Assembly: GCA_017860295.1 (NCBI GenBank) | Contig: JAFNAS010000006.1 | Span: 1 to 64,000, forward strand | Origin: Bacteroidota bacterium | Lineage (GTDB): Bacteria > Bacteroidota > Bacteroidia > Bacteroidales > Paludibacteraceae | Reading direction: 5' to 3' | Length of the DNA stretch: 64,000 nt | Shown here: positions 7,145 to 15,691 of the stretch, one piece after another | Position numbering within the stretch: the stretch's first letter is position 1 | Layout: every line of letters starts with the position of its first letter | Position numbers and translations under genes: made by a program | Notes under the pieces: generated by a model | What the model was told of the DNA's origin: nothing | The model's input: the letters and a program-made list of their open reading frames with translations, nothing else | Database searches by the model: none

Positions 7145-7714
7145 TCAACATTTTATTTCTAATGATTTCTCTGACCCTTTTCTATCGTAAAAGCCTTTAA
7201 CGACAAAACAACAAATCAAAAGGAAGAGTATACTTTGAAAATAAATTTGCCAATTATTAAGCTCTAAACCGTCCAAAGACATCATTGCTAAATAACTTGG
7301 CAGAATGATAAATCCTCCTATCTGAGCCAAAACTCGAAACTTTAATACAAATCCTTTGGTTGCAGCTTTAAGCTGACATGAATTATCCCAACACTGAATT
7401 TGATATTCTCTATTACTGATTTTTTTTTCAAGCTCGGATAATGTGCCCAAATATATTGATAATTTTGATATTAAACCATCCTCTACATAGTATAAACATA
7501 CTAAAACAAAAGATATAGGCAAAGCAAACGTAAGAACAGAAGGAATAGGAACTGGTGATTCTACCACAAATTTTATTCCATTTGCTAATGCCCATAATAT
7601 TGTTTGGACATATAATTGAAGCCTTAACCAAGAATCTCTATGTTTTACTCTGAATAATAATTCTTCCCTTGCTGTCCTTGAGCATTCAACAAAATAGGCC
7701 ATTTTATCATCCAT
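7145..7714 (-). CDS. Four-TM membrane protein, third gene of the sugar-enzyme operon
   Basis: This 189-residue protein begins with an amphipathic, charged helix (SRTAREELLFRVKHRDSWLR), followed by two membrane spans at about 31-50 and 58-76, a cytosolic helical linker of about 45 residues (LGTLSELEKKISNREYQIQCWDNSCQ) and two more spans at about 125-144 and 152-170. The build, a paired span, a helical linker and a paired span after an R-E-L-R-RD helix, is like small membrane effectors that accompany nucleotide-sensing defence operons, but I do not recognise an exact family. It starts 4 bp after the stop of 7719-8297, so it must be translated with it. The end is followed by a decayed repeat and no obvious terminator. 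Confidence 0.65.
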   Translation of the reverse strand: MDDKMAYFVECSRTAREELLFRVKHRDSWLRLQLYVQTILWALANGIKFVVESPVPIPSVLTFALPISFVLVCLYYVEDGLISKLSIYLGTLSELEKKISNREYQIQCWDNSCQLKAATKGFVLKFRVLAQIGGFIILPSYLAMMSLDGLELNNWQIYFQSILFLLICCFVVKGFYDRKGSEKSLEIKC

Positions 7715-7718
7715 ACCA

Positions 7719-8297
7719 TTATTGTATAATTAGCCAAAAAATATGTGCCAGAATGATTATTAGCAATAAAATAAATGAACAAAGAGAATATACAGCACAT
7801 TTTATTGCGAGACGCAATCTCTTATACCTAATATGATGAGTTTTTATTACAGTGTAATATTCTGTCAATGCATAATTCAAATATTGTTCTTCGGTTGCTG
7901 CTAAAAAATCATTTTTAAAATCATCATAATGAAGATAAGACAAAAATGTTGCACTTGGATGATAGAATAATCTTTCTCTTTGAGATATATCTTTATCAAA
8001 TATTTGCATACTTGATTTCCAAACATTTGCGATTGTTACCGTAGCCGTAATTAACGAAATGAATAGAAATACCAATACCATTAAGATGGCGATTAACATA
8101 AATATTCTTTCCGAACAACTAAATAACTCATAAAAGCGAATTATTTGTTGAATTGCCAAAACATTTGCTGTTAATAGAATTGCATCCGCACTAAGTACAA
8201 TTGCTGCTCTATTTGATATTGAGGATCGACTTGTATCAAATCTATTAATAAGCCAGCAAACCAATGTATATTTCTCCTTAACAATATTTTCATTCAT
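7719..8297 (-). CDS. Multi-TM protein resembling Pycsar-type TM effectors
   Basis: This 192-residue protein has an N-terminal helix (CWLINRFDTSRSSISNRAAIVLSADAILL), two spans at about 30-52 and 64-92, a helical linker with EEQYLNYALTEYYTVIKTHHIRYKRLRLAI, and a final span at about 165-191. The layout (a D-S-R/N-R-A element entering span 1, paired spans, then a Y-x-H-x2-RYK helix leading into the last span) resembles the PycTM effectors of Pycsar defence and related small TM effectors; this is similarity of pattern, not a proven homology. Its start codon lies inside the end of the 1380-residue gene (8 bp overlap), showing translational coupling. A membrane-disrupting role under control of the enzyme fusion is an inference. 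Confidence 0.6.
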   Translation of the reverse strand: MNENIVKEKYTLVCWLINRFDTSRSSISNRAAIVLSADAILLTANVLAIQQIIRFYELFSCSERIFMLIAILMVLVFLFISLITATVTIANVWKSSMQIFDKDISQRERLFYHPSATFLSYLHYDDFKNDFLAATEEQYLNYALTEYYTVIKTHHIRYKRLRLAIKCAVYSLCSFILLLIIILAHIFWLIIQ

Positions 8298-11200
8298 ATT
8301 TTATCTCCAAAATATTTTCAACCTTAGCAACTTCCTCAAAATCAATAAAGACATCCTTATTATTTTTAATCTCGTTTCTAATCCTTTTATAAATAACCTC
8401 CCAATGGGCATCTTGTGATTTCTCTGCGAGTATTTGTGCCCTTAGTTTTATTGCCAAACAAAAAGCTTTTATGATTTCCGTATAACCTTCATTTTTAATA
8501 TCTCCATACTTATAAATAAAGTTTAGTGGACCTATGAGTCTATCATTAATCTCCAATTTTCGTTCAGGATCTCTTATAACTCTGTCAATTTGATCATTTA
8601 GACCTTTATTCTGATATCTACTTAACAACCAATTTTCATATTTCTTTAGAGTGTCAAATTTTTCAAATGCCCATCGTTTGTATATTTCTTGCCCCACTAA
8701 ATTAATAGCTTTATGAGCGCTCTGCTTAATCTCTTTGTCTAATATAGCCCTCCAAACAGTCGTAATACCTTTTTCTTTAGCCCGAATAGCAATTAAAAAA
8801 TGAGCCATATTATGTATCCATAATTTTCGCATATGATACGCATAAAAATCATTTACAAAACACATTTCAGAACAATCTGATATTTCATTATGATCTTTAT
8901 CCCATTCTTTCCATTCTTTCTTATTAATGTATACAGGAGCTATCTCTGGCTCAATCTTTAATGGATTCGTGAAATTATCATCAATAGCAATACTTGGTGC
9001 TAAAACTTCGTCAATTGCCGGTACTAATCCCACATTTTCTAAAAAATATCTTTTCACATCAGGTGATTCTAATGAATTCGAGATTTCATAGCGTAGCTTA
9101 GCTAAGGGCGTTTCTATAAGCTCAAAGTTTTCATTAAAAACAAAATTAATTGGCACTTGAATTCCATAAGAATACCTACGCAATACTATAAATTTTATTA
9201 ATTTTATAAGACTTTGTCGATTTTCTGTTCTCTCTCGATTATCTAGCCCAATAGCAACAAATACTAAATTATTCGTCAAAGCATATATAGAAATTGTTTC
9301 AATATCATTACTATCAAAAACCGAAAATTGATTAATTATTATTTTATCACGCTTCCTATCTGAGGAAGATGCATCTAAAACATACTCATCTATGGATAAT
9401 AGATTTTTAACGCGTTGTTTCTCCTTTTCAATAAAATACAATATTTTATTGCTTTTATTTAGAATTCTCGCAATATATGTAAGACCTATACTACCAGCTC
9501 CAATAACTAACACTTTTCCTGTTTTATATGACGGTCGTCCAATATTTTCATTATATACTGTAAGCTCCTTATTAAATATGTCTAAAAGCATGGAATAGCT
9601 ATATTTTGCTTGATCAACTTGTTCTAAATGTCTATTTAATAAGACTAATGCTTCTTTTTGCAATGCACAATATTTCTTTTTGGGATAAATACAATCCTCA
9701 CATTTATCTTTATCATATATATTATTAAACTTGCATAGGCTCATGTCTTCATCGTCAAAATAAGGATGAACATATTTAGTTAAAGTGGCATGCTTCTTCA
9801 ATAATTCTTTATTATTCATGTCTGCCTGTCGACTAATTTCGCCAAAAGGATGAGCCCTCTGTGCAAATATTGTTTTAGATGTTTGCAAAACTTCCGCCAA
9901 AATTATGGCTAAAACATCTCCAACCACTAAATTAATACATGAAGACATAATTTTCTGATCAGGAATAAGTACTAATTTTGAATCATCTATTTCTTTTATA
10001 TTCACCTCTTGCCCTTTAATTATTTTAGACAACACAGACTCTTGTCCACTAGTAATCAAAGCTATTTTTGCTTCTTTTTCTTCTTGCGCAATTTCACATA
10101 TCTTTATTAAATCTTTTGTATTGCCACTATATGATAAGACTATTAATAAATCTCCTTTTTGAATATGCGCAAAATCGCCATGTGGCAATTGAGAAGGATT
10201 CACAATTGAAGCATCTATACCTATACTCGTTAGTGTTGCTGAAACTTTCTCTGCAACTTTATATGATGCCCCTGAACCTGTAATAAAAATAGTACGTTTG
10301 TTATTGTGTGAAATGAGAATTTGTTTTGCAAGACTTATTATTTGATCACTAAATTCCTCTTGTCTTTTATTTTTAAATTTGTTTTGTTGGGCTATCATCT
10401 CAGAGAAACTTTCAAATATTTCTTGCAATTTTTTATACGGATTAAAAGACACATCTGATTTAACATCTTCAAATTTGACATTATCATCAAATTCCAAACC
10501 AGGATGATCCAAATAAAAATCTTTTGCACTATAATCAAAATAACATGACACGACAATTGAGATCGCTGTACCTGCGACTAATGCGAGTGTAGTACTTGTT
10601 GTTGGAGCCTCCCTTATATTTAATGGATTTTCGCAGTGCTTGTCATCATAATAAATGACAAAATCGCATTTCTTTTTTAGGTATGATGCATTATCTCCAG
10701 TTAAAGCAATTGTTATGCACCCTTTCTTTTGAATGTGAGGTAAAATATTTAAAAGTTCACATGTTTTTCCACTATTAGAAATTAGAAATACAAGATCATC
10801 TTGTCTTAAACTTGTCAAGTTTTCCGAATTTGCACCTGTCAATTCAATGTATGAACTCCTAATCCCTAAATTATTATAAATGTAAGATAAATTTTTCCCA
10901 ATTAAATATGATTTCCCAATTCCCACAAAATGTACAATATTTCCACGCTTTTTTGTGAGAACAATCTCTTCAATTATCTTAATATAATCAGAATTATTTA
11001 TGTTACCTCCTAATTTATTTTTTATTTCCCTACTAAATATCTGTAGAGAAGCATTAAGTTTTGATTTAAGTTCATCTTTTTGTATTTCAAATAAAATTTC
11101 TGATTGTGAAGTATTTATTTCATCTTTAAGTATTGTATTTATCAATTTAGCAGATAATGGAGAAGGGGACTTCATATTATCTTCATGTATTCCTTTATTA

Positions 11201-12432
11201 TATTTTTGCAGTTCTGCATCTACAAATTGTACTAAAGAAGATTGATCTGCAGCGTTAATTCCTGTGTAATTTAAAAAACTTGCTTTCCCTTTTTTCAATG
11301 ACTGGAGTTCCCATTCGTGCATATATCTATGAAAAAGTTTACTAGACACAATTTGTCCATAAACCATTGTTTTGTTATCACCACCATAAACTTTCCGAAT
11401 TACATTGTAATTCTCATATAAATATTTTTTGTAGGTTTCTTGTATCTTTATTCCATTGGCATCTCTTATTTCATCATGAACAACAAGTTTGCCATCTTCT
11501 ATATGACCATGCCCGATGCCTAAACCTGTTCCAATTCCCAAATACATTATCTTTGCCTGTTTATTTTCTAATTTAGTCCATAAATTAGGATCACTTTTTT
11601 TAATATTTCTAAGTAAACCATAAAATTGAGCCGTACCATCATTGCAAAAATAGAATGTATAATCAGAAATTCCGTAACTCTGAAAAGCTTCATGCATTAA
11701 CTCGCAAGGACATTGTCCAATTAAAAAGCCTATATCTTTAGCTCCGTCGATTATTTTACCTTGTGAATTATCAAATTTACCAGGATGTCCAATAGCCATC
11801 ACCTTAATGATTTCATAATTTGAATTATCAAATCGTTTCAATATTGGATAAATATATGAAACAATTGACTCATAGAATTTTTGAGGCTTATCATCCGAAA
11901 AAACAGGAGTTGGAAAATCATAACTTTCCAGAATATTATTATTTAATTCACCTGACACATCGAAATGTGCCAAGACAAAATTTATCTTAGTTCCACCCAC
12001 ATCAATTAATGGAAGAATCGGAATTTTTGTTTTATATATGTCTTTAACTTTTTCTTGTATATTATTTAGTTCTCCTTTGGACAATGCATAAGAAGCTCCC
12101 AATGAACCTGCATTAAATGAATCCATACCAGATGGGATAATAACAATACTATCATTTTTATCTTTTAATTCACTCTTTATCTTCTTTTTTGCCCACAATG
12201 GCAATATTGCTTTTGTATATCCATTAGTTCCTATCGAACCGCCAATAATAAAGTATTTCGTACCCTTAACGATATTTTTTTGATCTTCATTCCATTTGTC
12301 ATTTTCAATTTTTCCTTGATATATTTCAACTATAAGATTTCCTAAGCTAACACCTACGACTTCAACAATTTTTTTAGCTACAGAAATTGTTTTTTCTGTA
12401 GCTTCTGCGCTCAAAGTTTTTTTACTCGTCAT
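8290..12432 (-). CDS. Giant fusion: permuted ROK kinase, SIS, SIS, mannitol-dehydrogenase
   Basis: This 1380-residue protein combines sugar-enzyme modules. Residues 1-120 look like the C-lobe of a ROK kinase (FIIGGSIG, then SFNAGSLGASYAL). Residues 141-310 carry the N-lobe and active site: DVGGTK at 144-149, GHPGKF, ND with a likely catalytic Asp265, and GTGLG. Two KpsF/GutQ-like SIS domains follow at about 497-630 (SNSGKT; APTTSTTLAL) and 712-850 (SYSGNT; HPFGEISRQ near 861). A linker has four cysteines (C900, C911, C914, C922). Residues 972-1335 form a polyol dehydrogenase: GAGSIG Rossmann loop at 978-983 and the mannitol-dehydrogenase triad K1203, N1208, H1211 with correct spacing, then RVIRDPERKLEINDRLIGP. 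It is AT-rich and leads an operon with two membrane proteins. Domain calls are strong; the biological role is not known to me. Confidence 0.85.
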   Translation of the reverse strand: MTSKKTLSAEATEKTISVAKKIVEVVGVSLGNLIVEIYQGKIENDKWNEDQKNIVKGTKYFIIGGSIGTNGYTKAILPLWAKKKIKSELKDKNDSIVIIPSGMDSFNAGSLGASYALSKGELNNIQEKVKDIYKTKIPILPLIDVGGTKINFVLAHFDVSGELNNNILESYDFPTPVFSDDKPQKFYESIVSYIYPILKRFDNSNYEIIKVMAIGHPGKFDNSQGKIIDGAKDIGFLIGQCPCELMHEAFQSYGISDYTFYFCNDGTAQFYGLLRNIKKSDPNLWTKLENKQAKIMYLGIGTGLGIGHGHIEDGKLVVHDEIRDANGIKIQETYKKYLYENYNVIRKVYGGDNKTMVYGQIVSSKLFHRYMHEWELQSLKKGKASFLNYTGINAADQSSLVQFVDAELQKYNKGIHEDNMKSPSPLSAKLINTILKDEINTSQSEILFEIQKDELKSKLNASLQIFSREIKNKLGGNINNSDYIKIIEEIVLTKKRGNIVHFVGIGKSYLIGKNLSYIYNNLGIRSSYIELTGANSENLTSLRQDDLVFLISNSGKTCELLNILPHIQKKGCITIALTGDNASYLKKKCDFVIYYDDKHCENPLNIREAPTTSTTLALVAGTAISIVVSCYFDYSAKDFYLDHPGLEFDDNVKFEDVKSDVSFNPYKKLQEIFESFSEMIAQQNKFKNKRQEEFSDQIISLAKQILISHNNKRTIFITGSGASYKVAEKVSATLTSIGIDASIVNPSQLPHGDFAHIQKGDLLIVLSYSGNTKDLIKICEIAQEEKEAKIALITSGQESVLSKIIKGQEVNIKEIDDSKLVLIPDQKIMSSCINLVVGDVLAIILAEVLQTSKTIFAQRAHPFGEISRQADMNNKELLKKHATLTKYVHPYFDDEDMSLCKFNNIYDKDKCEDCIYPKKKYCALQKEALVLLNRHLEQVDQAKYSYSMLLDIFNKELTVYNENIGRPSYKTGKVLVIGAGSIGLTYIARILNKSNKILYFIEKEKQRVKNLLSIDEYVLDASSSDRKRDKIIINQFSVFDSNDIETISIYALTNNLVFVAIGLDNRERTENRQSLIKLIKFIVLRRYSYGIQVPINFVFNENFELIETPLAKLRYEISNSLESPDVKRYFLENVGLVPAIDEVLAPSIAIDDNFTNPLKIEPEIAPVYINKKEWKEWDKDHNEISDCSEMCFVNDFYAYHMRKLWIHNMAHFLIAIRAKEKGITTVWRAILDKEIKQSAHKAINLVGQEIYKRWAFEKFDTLKKYENWLLSRYQNKGLNDQIDRVIRDPERKLEINDRLIGPLNFIYKYGDIKNEGYTEIIKAFCLAIKLRAQILAEKSQDAHWEVIYKRIRNEIKNNKDVFIDFEEVAKVENILEIKYE

Positions 12433-12797
12433 ATTCTTACAATATAGTTATAAATTAATTAGTTATTTCCTCCACCATTATCATAACTTAAACTCTTACA
12501 TAGTTATTTCTTTCACAATAGTTGTAATTCCGATAAGCAATACGAAATAAATTTGCTTATATTCATTATTAATTAGGAATCATTTTTTTAGTAAATTAGA
12601 GCAAATATCTGCTTTATCTCTATGCTTGCGTCAAGTCACATTATTCGGCAACTATTTATAATAGTCCCGTCCCGTCAAATATGCTATCCGACGACGGACT
12701 TGAGTATTCCGATTTGTAATCCGATATAGTTTTTTGCATCCCGGTTAAAACATTTATAGCAACCCCTCTTGCGAAGGGTTGCTACAGGCACACACTA
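12433..12797. other. Upstream gap with R3-like repeat
   Basis: The left part (12433-12660) is AT-rich leader of the 1380-residue gene with no promoter match I can defend. Bases 12663-12728 carry a shortened R3 module (CCCGTCCCGTCAAATATGCT, then ATCCGACGACGGACTTGAGT and TATTCCGATTTGTAATCCG), the last copy of this family seen in the window. Bases 12760-12785 contain an inverted repeat AGCAACCC-TCTTGCGAA-GGGTTGCT that could terminate the minus-strand gene at 12798-13706. Confidence 0.65.
12762..12786 (-). terminator. Probable terminator of 12798-13706
   Basis: An inverted repeat (AGCAACCC and GGGTTGCT) lies 12 bp beyond the stop codon of the minus-strand gene. The following minus-strand bases (ATAAATGTTTTAACC) are T-rich but broken, so it is a moderate candidate. 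Confidence 0.5.
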
Positions 12798-13706
12798 TCA
12801 ACTCTTAACCAGTTTTACGGTCAGGTTATACGGTTTATCGCCGGTAATAATTATCTCGATGGTTTGGGTAGCGTAACCCAGTTTGGTAACGGTTACGGTA
12901 TATATCCCTATTCCGATGGTTTTGATCTGAAAACCTCCCTTGGCTGCCGTGTTTTTTGCTATCGGTTCGTCGCCCTCCTCTTTTGGCGTTACCGTTACAA
13001 GGGCGTTGGGGATGCCGTTGCCGGTTTGGGCATCGAGTACATAGCCTACAAACTCTACCGTTCCGTAAGCGTAGTCGACTTTGCGCGTGGTGAGGTAGTT
13101 GGAATAGAATTTAGGCTCCGTTTTGCTTACAATTTTTGTGAGCAGGTCGATATTGTCGATCACTTCATCGGCTGTAGCAAACTCCTTTATCAGTCGCTCG
13201 GTACTATCTTTCCGATCCATTCGCTGCTGATGCAAATCGGGAAGATAGTCGGCAAACGAAGTAATCTGCTTATTGTATACAACCTGAGTTTCGGCGGTAA
13301 GAGCGTAGGGTGTAAGCGCCGACAGGTTTTCATCGACACTGAGCGAGAGCTTTTTGGCAGTCTGCAACAGTTCGATATCGAGCAATCTTTTCAAATCGCT
13401 TTCGGTATACTTCACCGCCCGGAGTAATTCGTCGTTTTTTACAAACGAAGCATAAGCCTGAATCTTTTCCGATATATCGACGATTGCGCCGATCAGATCT
13501 TTCTGCAATTGATTCTTTTTGCGCGTCTTTTCGCTTATATCCTGCTTTTGCAGAAGGTCGTCGGCCTGAATCGAGGCGATAATAGCTTCGAGTTGAGCAA
13601 TATACTCGTTAGCGTTGGGTAACTTGGCCAGCACATCCGGATTACTTTTCAGGAAAGCCAATAGAGCCACATACATTCTCAGTTTTTGCTTTTGGATGTT
13701 AGTCAT
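12798..13706 (-). CDS. Helical protein with C-terminal carboxypeptidase-regulatory-like domain
   Basis: This 302-residue protein has no signal peptide. Residues 1-205 are predicted all-helical, with heptad-like stretches (EYIAQLEAIIASIQADDLLQKQDISEKTRKKNQ in parts) and a basic start. Residues about 215-302 are a beta-sandwich of the CarboxypepD_reg type: GYVLDAQTGNGIPNALVTVTP, GGFQIKTIGIGIYTVTVTKLGY, TIEIIITG. This domain is common in Bacteroidetes, usually in exported proteins, so its pairing with a helical cytoplasmic-looking region is unusual. The gene sits alone, with a hairpin terminator 12 bp downstream and the 21-bp minisatellite 250 bp upstream. Function unknown; a structural or adaptor protein is likely. 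Confidence 0.7.
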   Translation of the reverse strand: MTNIQKQKLRMYVALLAFLKSNPDVLAKLPNANEYIAQLEAIIASIQADDLLQKQDISEKTRKKNQLQKDLIGAIVDISEKIQAYASFVKNDELLRAVKYTESDLKRLLDIELLQTAKKLSLSVDENLSALTPYALTAETQVVYNKQITSFADYLPDLHQQRMDRKDSTERLIKEFATADEVIDNIDLLTKIVSKTEPKFYSNYLTTRKVDYAYGTVEFVGYVLDAQTGNGIPNALVTVTPKEEGDEPIAKNTAAKGGFQIKTIGIGIYTVTVTKLGYATQTIEIIITGDKPYNLTVKLVKS

Positions 13707-13957
13707 AGCAAAATGTTTTAAGTGTTAAATAATAATTATTTCACAGAAAAAGCATCTCTCCTTGTCAACCGCACCATTCTGTATATCGATACTATCGTTT
13801 TCAGATTTATGTTTTTATGACTTGCATTCAGCACATTTCTTTGTTCTGTTGTCGATTCGAACAGCACTTACCTCGTTTCAGGACTTTGTCCGTTTACATT
13901 CGTTCTATTTTCACTTTTTCGGACAAATACTTCGCTTTTGGTTACCATGCACCTGTT

Positions 13958-14251
13958 GCAAATTGTTTTTTTCTCTCTGCAGATCATTTATTTCTCATTG
14001 CAGATCATTTATTTCTCTCTACAGATCATTTATTTTTCATTGCAGATGATTTATTTCTCTCTGCAGATCGTTTTTTTCTTTCTGCAGATCATTTATTTCT
14101 TTCTGCAGATCATTTATTTCTCTCTGCAGATCATTTTTTTCTCTCTGCAGATCATTTATTTTTCATTGCAGATCATTTATTTCTCTCTGCAGATCGTTTA
14201 TTTTTCTCTGCAGATTGTTTTTTTCTCGCTACAAATGATTTTGCACACGCT
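13958..14251. repeat. 21-bp minisatellite, 14 units
   Basis: Fourteen consecutive 21-bp units of the form GCAGATCATTTATTTCTCTC plus T run from 13958 to 14251, the first and last diverged. The period equals seven codons and two turns of B-DNA, placing the T-rich tracts on one face. In one minus-strand frame the unit reads E-I-N-D-L-Q-R, an ideal coiled-coil heptad, but the three CATT variants create TGA stops, so no long minus frame survives. Two plus-strand frames stay open (FLSADHL or YFSLQII repeats) without credible coding context. The flanks 13707-13957 and 14252-14990 hold no gene I can support. Confidence 0.85.
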
Positions 14252-15053
14252 TCAATTTCTTCCGATCGTTGTAGAATAGCTACAGAGCGCTTCTTAAAAG
14301 GCTCCGCCCGGATGTCGATCCGGCCTGATAGATACACAACACATCTTACCAAACAGGGCGCATCCCTGCTTCGATAGATTTTGGTTAGTGCATAATAAGT
14401 TGGTTAGTTTGGCGGTATGACTGGAGTTGCCGATGTCGAAACAAGCAGTTTTGCTCCGGTCGCTGTATTAATAATTTTATCGATCGGTTATTCATACCAA
14501 GTCTCAACGTATGATAACCGCCCGGTACCCTATCCGGTGTCTGCTCTTCCCGCCCGAAACTGAGTTTGCGGGTTAAAAGATCGTTTGCCGGAAGAAAATT
14601 GTATGGTCGGGCTGCTTGCCTATAACGATGAATCGCCCTGAAAACGGGGTTTTCCACATCCGAAAGGCTTACCGATTTAATAAAATTTCAGTAGAATCGC
14701 AGAGAAGAGCGATTCAACGGCAAAAGGTCGGCATTGGGGATGTTTCGGGCACTTTTCGCAAATAAAACAGGTGGTAATCGTATTGTTTTTCATCAGAATA
14801 GCGAAAAACAGCCACTTTTCTTCGTTAAGAATACGATGTCAAAAGTGCTATTTTTTTCGCATAATTCAAATAGTATAATTTAATTTTTTGCTTTATTTAA
14901 CATTCTAATCTTTGCTATTCTTATTGAATTCGTAAGATCATCCGGCATAAAATTAACCTTATGATATACCGGCTTCGATAATAAATTATATCTTTGCTCC
15001 GGGGAAAAATAAGTGCACACCTCCCCTGTTTTCTACGTCTAACAGCCCTTGTT
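14252..15053. other. Gap without a supported gene
   Basis: About 800 bp between the minisatellite and the YciI-like gene. A minus-strand frame at 14385-14657 (90 residues, containing GYHTLRLGMNNRSIKLLIQR) is open but has no recognisable domain and I do not call it. The stretch 14750-14985 is AT-rich and ends in the promoter described at 14989-14996. Confidence 0.5.
14989..14996 (+). promoter_or_regulatory. -7 promoter element for the YciI-like gene
   Basis: TATCTTTG matches the Bacteroidetes -7 consensus TAnnTTTG exactly, 57 bp before the ATG at 15054. No clear -33 TTTG is seen at the usual spacing. It also argues against the TTG at 14994 as the start. Confidence 0.55.
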
Positions 15054-15341
15054 ATGTATGTTCTTATTCTGAAATATCTGGCGCCTATCGAAAAAATAGA
15101 CGCATTGATACCGGCTCACCGGAAGTTTCTCGACAAGTATTATCTGCTCAATAAATTTATCTGTTCGGGGGCGCAGGTTCCCCGAACGGGAGGTATCATC
15201 CTGTGCAATGCCGCCGACAAAGAGGAGGCACGGCACATTATCGCCGAAGATCCGTTTTATATCAACCATGCGGCGAAGTACGACATCATAGAGTTCGTTC
15301 CGTCGAAATATGCACCCGATTTCGAATCGTTTGTCGTATAG
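15054..15341 (+). CDS. YciI-like protein (YCII-related domain)
   Basis: This 95-residue protein is a single YCII-related domain, a small ferredoxin-like alpha/beta fold. The N-terminal beta strand and loop (MYVLILKYLAPIEKID), the AHRKFLDKYYLLNKFICSGAQ segment and the strand GGIILCNAADKEEARHIIAEDPFY with its conserved D-P-F are all present, the His in AHR and the Asp in EDPF being the family's conserved pair. These proteins are thought to act on or bind small molecules; the cellular substrate is unknown. I chose the ATG at 15054, not an upstream TTG that would add twenty residues, because it begins at the first beta strand and lies downstream of a good -7 element. It stands alone. Confidence 0.8.
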   Translation: MYVLILKYLAPIEKIDALIPAHRKFLDKYYLLNKFICSGAQVPRTGGIILCNAADKEEARHIIAEDPFYINHAAKYDIIEFVPSKYAPDFESFVV

Positions 15342-15691
15342 ACGGCATATACATAATATCCGTAGTGCGTTTGAGAAAATGGGATCAAATGCTGTTTATG
15401 TAGCCGGTTGTGCTTTTACCGTATCGAACTCTTCCGCTTCGCTCGTCCCCTTTTCAAAAAAGGGAGACCATCGACGGCGGAGTTTTAGCGCTATGTCACA
15501 ATTTATTGCCAAAATAGCAGATTCGTCTCCTCTCAGAAGAAGGGGAGTCACCAGCAGGGGGTAGAGTTCGATACGTATTGCTGTCATTACACTAACATAT
15601 TATCTTGTTTTGCGGCAATGGAATGCAAAACGAACTGATTTGTTTCCAAATATATCACGGGGTAACTTCAAATACAAAACCACAAATAAAA
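15342..15691. other. Gap with a G/C-rich inverted-repeat element (copy a)
   Basis: Bases about 15425-15570 hold an element beginning GAACTCTTCCGCTTCGCTCG and ending CAGCAGGGGGTAGAGTTCG, with inner complementary CCCCTTTTC and AAAAAAGGGA blocks. A related element lies at 17499-17649. I see no gene in the gap. Confidence 0.6.

Noticed and set aside
1-14000. Prophage or conjugative element
   Set aside because: No integrase, terminase, portal, tail, relaxase or tra-type gene is present; the region is better described as repeat-separated accessory blocks.
13817-14377. Plus-strand frame of 186 codons with FLSADHL repeats
   Set aside because: It stays open because the 21-bp repeat is a multiple of three and lacks stops in that frame; there is no signal or domain outside the repeat.
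14385-14657. Minus-strand frame of 90 codons containing GYHTLRLGMNNRSIKLLIQR
   Set aside because: It faintly recalls HNH-homing-type proteins, but the rest has no HNH residues, the composition is unusual, and no start signal is visible. Not enough support.
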